The notes beneath the pieces were generated by a model. The model saw nothing but the letters and a program-made list of their open reading frames with translations. It was not told where the DNA came from and did no database searches. From assembly GCF_963082655.1 (NCBI RefSeq), contig NC_081552.1, forward strand, positions 2,604,001 through 2,668,000: 64,000 bases of DNA, given 5' to 3'. Shown here piece after piece: positions 57,141 to 64,000 of this stretch. The position numbers and the translations under genes are program-made. Numbering within the stretch: the stretch's first letter is position 1; every line of letters begins with the position of its first letter. Origin of the DNA: Stomoxys calcitrans (lineage: Eukaryota > Arthropoda > Insecta > Diptera > Muscidae).

Positions 57141-57232
57141 CCCTAACAATCCTCGGCAGAGCCCGGCCGGGATTCGAACCTGGGCACACGGAGCAACAGT
57201 GAGAGCCGTTGTCTAGCGTTCGAAGCCATCAA
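57130..57232 (-). mobile_element. tRNA-like sequence, minus strand, probable SINE head
   Basis: On the minus strand CCAGGTTCGAATCCCGG (box B and a near-complete T arm) follows GCTAGACAACGGCTCTCAC, which resembles box A. I cannot draw an acceptor stem, so I do not call a functional tRNA. Confidence 0.5.
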
Positions 57233-57328
57233 TACAACATAATACAGATGAACAAAATCCTGTGCACCATTGAAACAGTGTAATTGTCGCAAAAAAGAAG
57301 TCTGTCATTACAAGCAAACATTTTTGTT

Positions 57329-58597
57329 GTTATACCCACCACCGACGACTGGGGGTATATTCATTTTGGCATTCCGTTTGCAACATATCGAAATATCTAT
57401 TTCCGACCCTATAAAGTATATGTATTCTTGATCAGCGTAAAAATCTAAAAATCTGTCTGTTGAAATCACGATACAGTCTTTAAAAATAAGGATATTGAGC
57501 TGAAACTTTGCACAAATTCTTTTTTTGTCCATCTTCATATATAGCCCCCATATATAGACCCATCCGCCGACTTAGGGTCTTAGGCCCAAAAAAGCCATTT
57601 TGCTGAAATTTGGAAAAGTCAGTATGTTAGGCCAGTCAACATCCTTCTTCAATTTGGATCGGTCCAGATTTGGGTATAGCTGCCATATAGACCGATCTCT
57701 CGATTTAAGGTCTTGGAGCCATAAAAGACGCATTTATTGTCCGATTTCCCCGAAATTTGGGACAGTGGAATGTGTTAGGCTCTTTAATTTGGCTGAGATC
57801 GATCCAGATATGAATATAGCTGCCATGTAGACCGATCTCTTGATATAAGGTCTTAGGGTCTTAGGCCCAAAAAAGCCATTTTGCTGAAATTTGGAAAAGT
57901 CAGTATGTTAGGCCAGTCAACATCCTTCTTCAATTTGGATCGGTCCAGATTTGGGTATAGCTGCCATATAGACCGATCTCTCGATTTAAGGTCTTGGAGT
58001 CATAAAAGACGCATTTATTGTCCGATTTCCCCGAAATTTGGGACAGTGGAATGTGTTAGGCTCTTTAATTTGGCTGAGATCGATCCAGATATGAATATAG
58101 CTGCCATGTAGACCGATCTCTTGATATAAGGTATTGGGTCCATAAAAGGCGCATTTATTGTCCGCCTTCACCGAAATTAGGGACAGTGAGTTGCGGAACG
58201 CTCTTCGACAATCTTCAGCAATTTGGCCCGGTTCGGTCCAGATTTTGGTATAGCTGCCATATAGCCCGATATCTCGATTTAAAGTCTTGGCCCCATAAAA
58301 GGCGCATTTATATTCCAATTTCACTGAAATTTGACACAGTGACTTATGTTAGGCTTGTCGACATCCGTGTCGTATATGGTTCAGATGGATTTATTTTTAG
58401 ATATAGCTACTTAATAGACCAATATTTTGTTATACACAGGTATTTGGTCCGAATCGTAACATATTTCGATATAGCTGCTATGGGGCATAAGGTATGCATT
58501 TTTCACCGGATTTTGACGAAAGGTGGTTTACATATATACCCGAGGTGGTCGGTATCCAAAGATCGGCCCGGCCGAACTTAACGCCTTTTTACTTGTT
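57329..58597 (+). mobile_element. HINE-A with a recent internal duplication
   Basis: TTATACCCACCACCGACGAC starts it, and core TTTCCGACCCTATAAAGTAT follows. The (GTCY)n tract is reduced to ATCTGTCTGTTG. The CTR region includes the 281-bp duplication listed separately. The end is CGAGGTGGTCGGTATCC, hairpin GATCGGCCCGGCCGAAC (one mismatch), AACGCCTTTTTACTTG. Confidence 0.87.
57571..58132. repeat. 281-bp near-perfect tandem duplication
   Basis: CTTAGGGTCTTAGGCCC starts at 57571 and again at 57852. The two copies differ at one position I can find (GGAGCCATAAAA against GGAGTCATAAAA). Each copy spans two shortened CTR units and contains the same 76-codon frame, which is a by-product. Confidence 0.93.
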
Positions 58598-59791
58598 TCT
58601 TTTTTAATTGGACTGAAAGAGCAACTTATTTTCATTTCAATATCGTTATCCCTAGTGTACGTGCCCTTCTTTCCACTATCTCTTTACAAGTTATGGTGTG
58701 GCATAAGGACCCATGCTCTCTGCTTGTATGCGTATGGCCTCTGTGTCAACATGTGCATCAACAAAGTGTCCGTTATGTATCCATATATGCAAGCAGCAGT
58801 CCTTTTTTCCTGATGCATGTTTTGACTGATCGACTCGTATTTTAAGCAAAATATTTCGACAAAAGCCCCGTACTCTCGCATTCCCCGCAAGGTCTAGTCT
58901 TACTAGACTCCATTGGCTCTCAAGCTCTTCACAGCACCGGAGACAAAAGCCCGAAGAAGGGGTATGACTGCACAGGCAATGGCAAATGTAAACATTTTAG
59001 CAGGCATATGGAAATTTAATGCAAGCATTCTAAGTTGCAAATCATGCGTCCAGCTAGTTGGACCAACAAGAACTATGGCAAATTGTTTCGAACTTGTTGT
59101 TTGTGTTGTGTTTACAATGCTGTTTTTGAAAATGTTTACAAAAGTTGTGGCAATATTTTTTTGGTGCAACATTCTATGCACCGCATAACATTAAATACGA
59201 AAATATGAGGGAGACGCAATAGGGGATGATGGCTGCAGGCTGGGCCACCTCAACAGTATTTAGCAATGAGTGGCAGAAATGAAAATATGTTGAAACTCTG
59301 CCACTCACATCCCCTGATACTTATAAAACATGGCCGCCATTGATTAACAAATTTCTATATGGTCAAGTGCAACACCAACAGCAACAGATTGCTAAGTAAG
59401 TTCTTGCTTTGGCATATACATGAAATATTTTGGGCTATTGTTTGAGCTCCTATTCTCCAAACATGAGGCGAAGACCCACACCCATCACATCCCATCCCAC
59501 GGCCAATGTTAAAAGTAAGGGAACTGTAAAAATAGTTTGTTTGCTAGGTTTGTGGCATGTTGTTGACATAAAACAACAAACCAACTGACCAGCAACAGAA
59601 TTGCAGCAACAAAACATGACCAATACCTAATCACCACATGCACATTGCAGGGCACATCAGGGTTGCCTATCTACGGCACAAAAAATAAATAAAATTGGTG
59701 TCAATAAATATTAAAAAACTATTACAAAATTCACTAAAAATTAAAAAAAAAAATTTTGCTTTGCAATAACTTTAACATTTTATATAACAAT
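58598..59791. other. Noncoding, no gene recognised
   Basis: Opposed 91 and 92 codon frames at 58903-59188 occupy the same DNA. Neither has a recognisable domain. Confidence 0.45.
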
Positions 59792-60428
59792 TTTTTATAC
59801 CCTCCACCATAGGATGGGGGGTACATTAATTTCGTGTAACTACTCGAAATATTCGTCTGAGGCCCCATAAAGTATATATATTCTTGATCGTCGTGACATT
59901 TTATGTCGATCTAGCCATGTCCGTCCTACCGTCCGTCCGTCCGTCTGTCTGTCGAAAGCACGCTAACATTCGAAGGAGTAAAGCTAGCCGCTTCAAATTT
60001 TGCACAAATACTTCTTATTAGTGTAGGTCGGTTGGTATTGTAAATGGGCCACATCGGTCCATGTTTTGATATAGCTACCATATAAACCGATCTTGGGTCT
60101 TGACTTCTTGAGCCTCTAGAGTGCGCAATTCTTATCCGATTGGAATGAAATTTTGCAAGACGTGTTTTGTTATGATATTCAACAACTGTGCCAAGTATGA
60201 TTCAAATCGGTCCATAACCTGATATAGCTGCCATATAAACCGATATTGGGTCTTGACTTCTTGAGCCTCTAGAGGGCGCAATTTTTATCCGATTGGAATG
60301 AAATTTAGCACGACGTGTTTTGCTATGACTTCCAATAACTGTGCTAAATTAGGTTCAAATCGGCGAATAACCTGATATATTTAGCTACCATATAAACCGA
60401 TCTTGGGTCTTGACTTATTGTGCCTCTA
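59792..60428 (+). mobile_element. HINE-B, 3' truncated
   Basis: TTTTTTATACCCTCCACCATAGG, core CCCCATAAAGTATATATATT, a short (GTCC)n tract and two to three CTR units. It ends within a unit at CTTATTGTGCCTCTAG, followed by AT-rich DNA. No hairpin. Confidence 0.85.
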
Positions 60429-61499
60429 GTTTTTTTATAAAATTGAATAGAATTAGAAAGCTTTAACAGCTAATATAAATAATAATTAATATTATAAAGT
60501 GGTTATACAAATAAAAAAATCAATATTTTTTGCACTAAAAACTTGGTGTTAAGGAATTCTTTGTTAGAAATTTAAAAAAATATAAATCAGGAATTTCATC
60601 TATATCAGACAAGGAAAGGGGTCAACGGCTAAGCGACTTGTGATTGCAATATAATCGAGGAATTTAAGGCTTGCAATTATGAGTAATTCTCATATTCAGT
60701 ATTGTAGCATGGAAATACGTTTTGCATTTGGCAATACTTGCAATTGAAGAGAGGAGTATGGCATGTGCGTTTTGGTTGGTTGGGTTTTGGCTGCTGACGT
60801 GTAGTTATGTATACGTGAAAAATGCTTCTTTTGAACAGCAGCACTAACATCATCAACACTTGCGTCCAAACCAAAAACAACGATAAGATAAGAATGTGTT
60901 CCCTGTTTAATGGCAAAGCGTGAGGCAGCAGAAGCAATGGCAATAGCAAAAGCAATTTCCATCATCAACATCAATTCTTCTTTCATGCTATGGGTTGATT
61001 CCAAGCGCATTTTCGGCCATGTCCAGCGTTGGTTTGTTTGCTTCCCCCGCCCTGTTGCCTTCTGCTCCAATCTACCATGCGTTGTGAGCCATTCAACCAT
61101 GCATACATGTTGTTTCTTCAACAATCGATTTTATCACACACCACACTTTTAACGCAGTGGCATTTTAATTGAACAGACATAACGGCTGAAGAGTCACTTT
61201 TGCTTAATTGAAAGCAATTAAGTGTAATATTGCAAACTTTGATTGCAGCTGTTGCAAGTTTTTGCTTGAAATTGGTAATCTTACCTTATTTTATAGAATT
61301 TTTTGGGAAACTAAATTTTCCCCCCGGTGATCCCATCTTAGTCGAATTTTCCATGTCATTTTTATCGAAAATGTTTCGGAGGAGCAATGACTGATGGAGC
61401 TATTCAAATCCAAATGTTTAGGAATATTTATCATACTCTAGTAGAAATTGTATACAAATCTTAAATAGAGATTGATTATTTCCCGGCCAAAATATTATA
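60429..61499. other. Noncoding, no gene recognised
   Basis: A 142-codon minus frame at 60696-61124 is rich in Ala and Met with no motif. It overlaps other open frames and I do not support it as a gene. Confidence 0.45.
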
Positions 61500-61808
61500 T
61501 ATGGTCCGTCAGTACCCTCAAAAACCTTTAATTTAATTCTCATATTGTAGTGATTGGTCTATAAATACGTTTGGCACTACCCATCTCCGAGACCTGGCGT
61601 TTTCGAACATTAGAGTAAGGGTGAGGGTCCCCCTAAAATTAGGGTAATGGTGAGGGTCCCCCTCCCCCATTCACATATCAAAAAATTAAGTTCCCTATTT
61701 TCACCACGGGTCCATAATGTACCATCTGTGAAAATTTCAAGAAAATCAGTTCAGCCGCTTTGAGCCAAACAAATCGACAAACAAAAATTTATTTTTATAT
61801 ATATAGAT
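61500..61808 (+). mobile_element. C-family 3' end fragment
   Basis: Half a unit, then CTACCCATCTCCGAGACC, a duplicated TTAGGGTAATGGTGAGGGTC-like segment, AAATCAGTTCAGCCGC and TTTATTTTTATATATATAGA. 5' truncated. Confidence 0.72.
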
Positions 61809-62908
61809 AGCAGACCGAAAAATATGTTTCGTATTCTTAATTAAAATTTGTTGAATATATATCAATCTTTTTCTATGGAAAAGATTGACACTTAAACTAC
61901 CTTAAACACTATCTTGGATGGGAAAGTTAAAAAATAATACCGCAACTAAATTCCAACATTTTATTTTTTTTTATTCAAAGGACCAATAGGTTGTCATAAC
62001 AAGGATAAATGCTGTATGATTGATTTTGACCACTCCGCCCTCTCTCTGTTCATGTTGGCTTCTTCAAATTAGCGCCTTCTGCTTGCGTGCTGGCTGGATC
62101 AACTAAATCCAATTGAAAACAGCCAGTAGATAGCGCTTATATATTTAGTGCTTCTAGCTTGGATCCCACATTATGATCCAATGTGGTGGTTGTCTACAAG
62201 TGACTACCTATGACTACCTGTTTTAAATCAAATCAAATTGCCATATTAAACGATTTTCTGTGGTAAAGAACTGATTTACCAATCTTATATAGATCAATGC
62301 GGTGGCGATAGTTCTTACTATTATACCATGTACAACTTTTGAACAAAAGTGTTGCCTGAATAAAGACATCAGATTCGCGGTCCAAACCTGTATACCATTA
62401 TTTTGAATTGCCGTTTGGTGAGGGCGTCTTTGGAAGGGCGTTATATGTGTTTGATATCGGCAAGCTTTTCTTTAGTTTACTTGTGCAAAGACAGGAGAAA
62501 CTCATAGCTAAGAAATGCCCTTATAGAAAGATTTATTTTCTTCTTTTGAACGAAGTGAATTTGTAAACTGAAAAAGATTCTTTACAAGGCCTTATACAAT
62601 GGTAAAATGTGGAAGGACGCTTAGATTTTTTTTCTCTGTTTGAGGTTGAATTAGAGGCCATATAGAAGGTTCCTGAACGTGGGCCCTACACAAGTTTCCC
62701 GCTGGGTAGTGATGACAAAAATACTCACACCATTGCACATTACTGTGTACGTACACAAGTAAATAATCATAATAAGCAATCCCATGAGCTTGCACATAAT
62801 TGCAAATATGTGCTCGTCACTGGTTGTTTCCTGTTGACTAAGCGAAGAGCAGTCAGTATGTTAAGCAGCTCGGTAGAGTGCGGATGGTAAACTCGATAAG
62901 TAACTATT
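61809..62908. other. Noncoding, no gene recognised
   Basis: No recognisable product or repeat. Confidence 0.45.
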
Positions 62909-63320
62909 TTTATAACCACCACCGTAGGATGGAAATATTCTAATCTAGTTATTCTGTCTGTTACATCTTGAAATATTGATCCATGTCCATCCGTCTGTCG
63001 AAACCACGATAGCGGTCAAACGCGTAAAGCTAGTCACCTGAAATTTTACACATACTTCCTATTTATATAGGTCGTTGGGGATTGCAAATGGACCATATCG
63101 GTTCAGTTTTGGATATAACCCTTCTTGAGCCCCTATAAGCCTGAATTTTGCTCCGATTTAGAACAAAAACTTTAGTTATGACTTCCAACATCCATGCCAA
63201 ATATGAAAAAAGATATGGTCATTTGAATTGGTCACACTTCATGTCAGCCAACCTGGATTTTTGCATACTGCGACTTGACTTTTGACCCCCTCCTCAATTA
63301 CCAAAAATGTATAGAACTCA
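62909..63320 (+). mobile_element. HINE-B' 5' part, 3' truncated
   Basis: TTTTTATAACCACCACCGTAGG, TTACATCTTGAAATATTGAT (part of the core deleted) and CCATGTCCATCCGTCTGTCG, then CTR-like text. It is interrupted by a minus-oriented HINE-B starting at 63321. Confidence 0.72.
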
Positions 63321-64000
63321 TAACAAGTAAAAGCGTGCTAAGTTCGACCGGGCCGAATCTTATATACCCTCCACCATTGATCGCATTTGTCGAGTTCTTT
63401 CCCGGTATCTCTTTTTAGACCAACGAAGGATAAAAGAAAAGAATTGCTATGCTAATTAAATTGAGTGTTGGAGACCACAGTGAAAGTCAATGTGTAAAAT
63501 TTCAGCCAAATCGAATGAGAATTGGGCCTTTTAGGGGCTCAAAAAGTAAAATAGAGAAATAGATTTTTAGGGGAGCTTTATCAGGTATTTGACACGTATA
63601 TTGAAGGTCATGGGAGAAGCCGTTGTACAAAAATTCAGCCAAATCGGATAATAATTACGCACTCTTGAGTTCCAAGAAGTCATACTCCAAGATCGGTTTA
63701 TATGGCAGCTATATCATATTATGGACCGATTTTAACCGTACTTGGCACAATTGTTGGACGTCATAACGAAACACGCCATGCAAAATTTCAGCTAAATTGG
63801 ATAGGAATTGCGCCCTCTAGTGGGTCAAGAAGTCAAAATCCAAGATCGGTTTATATGGCAGCTATATCAGGTTATGGACCGATTTAAACCGTAATTGGCA
63901 CAGTTGTTGGACGTTATAACGAAACACTTTATGCAAAATTAAAGGCTTAAGAAGTCAAGACCCCAGATCGGTTTATATGACAGATATGTCAGCTGGAATA
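63321..64000 (-). mobile_element. HINE-B, minus orientation, continues past the window
   Basis: AACAAGTAAAAGCGTGC, hairpin GTTCGACCGGGCCGAA (one mismatch), CCCTCCACCATTGATCGC and CTR units (CCAAGATCGGTTTATATGGC recurring) up to the last base. The 5' half lies outside the window. Confidence 0.83.

Noticed and set aside
57130..57232. Functional tRNA gene on the minus strand
   Set aside because: The T arm is convincing but the acceptor stem is not. Better explained as a SINE head.
57600..58111. Two identical 76-codon frames 281 bp apart, looking like a duplicated small gene
   Set aside because: They come from the duplicated HINE-A tandem unit. Related frames occur in every HINE-A copy.
60696..61124. 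142-codon minus-strand frame as a gene
   Set aside because: No recognisable domain, overlaps frames on both strands, and no flanking exons with matching splice sites.

Overview
This window is eukaryotic, repeat-dense DNA from a true fly, most likely a calyptrate (muscoid) fly such as a stable-fly or house-fly relative. The order is supported by the single intact gene, an insect-type bestrophin with five exons and 57-61 nt introns, and by mini-me/DINE-1-type elements carrying the dipteran core TTCCGACCCTATAAAGTATA followed by (GTCY)n. The genus is an inference. There is no bacterial-style operon, CRISPR array or rRNA.

The bestrophin gene lies on the minus strand at 24101-25905. Its five exons join in frame into a 522-residue calcium-activated chloride channel. 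It is the only protein-coding gene I can defend. Almost every other open frame here is a by-product of repeats.

Most of the rest is mobile DNA. (1) Helentron-like, non-autonomous elements (called HINE here) fall into subfamilies. HINE-A starts TTTTTATACCCACCACCGAAGG and ends with a GTTCGGCC-type hairpin then AACGCCTTTTTACTTGTT. HINE-B starts TTTATACCCTCCACCATAGG and ends with the same hairpin then AGCACGCTTTTACTTGTT. HINE-B' has CCCACCACC near its ends and the B-type tail. HINE-F has a GTCGG/CCGAC hairpin. A and B carry central tandem repeats (CTR) with the same 153-bp period. (2) A separate family, called C here, starts CTAGCTGACCCGGGC, ends in TTGATTTTTATATATAAGAT, and carries roughly 130-bp tandem units. 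(3) Minor elements are a mariner-type MITE (595-814), an internally deleted mariner relative (44359-44984), decayed RTE-like and RNase-H-bearing LINE pieces, tRNA-derived SINEs, a foldback-like element (10490-11645), and two copies of a CAGCAGA-rich family.

Layout: 1-6.3 kb has a MITE, an inverted HINE composite, and a LINE flanking a HINE-A. 6.9-21.7 kb is nearly continuous HINE and C DNA. 22-24 kb is AT-rich decayed DNA. 24.1-25.9 kb is the bestrophin gene. 26.4-51.9 kb is HINE and C elements with many chimeric junctions. 51.9-64 kb has longer single-copy-looking noncoding stretches separated by HINE copies.

The most interesting pattern is modular: the HINE and C families repeatedly appear as chimeras, inverted double-3'-end composites, abutting insertions and recently amplified tandem units. 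This suggests template switching during rolling-circle-type copying, or recombination between arrays. All element boundaries are by eye, to within several bases.
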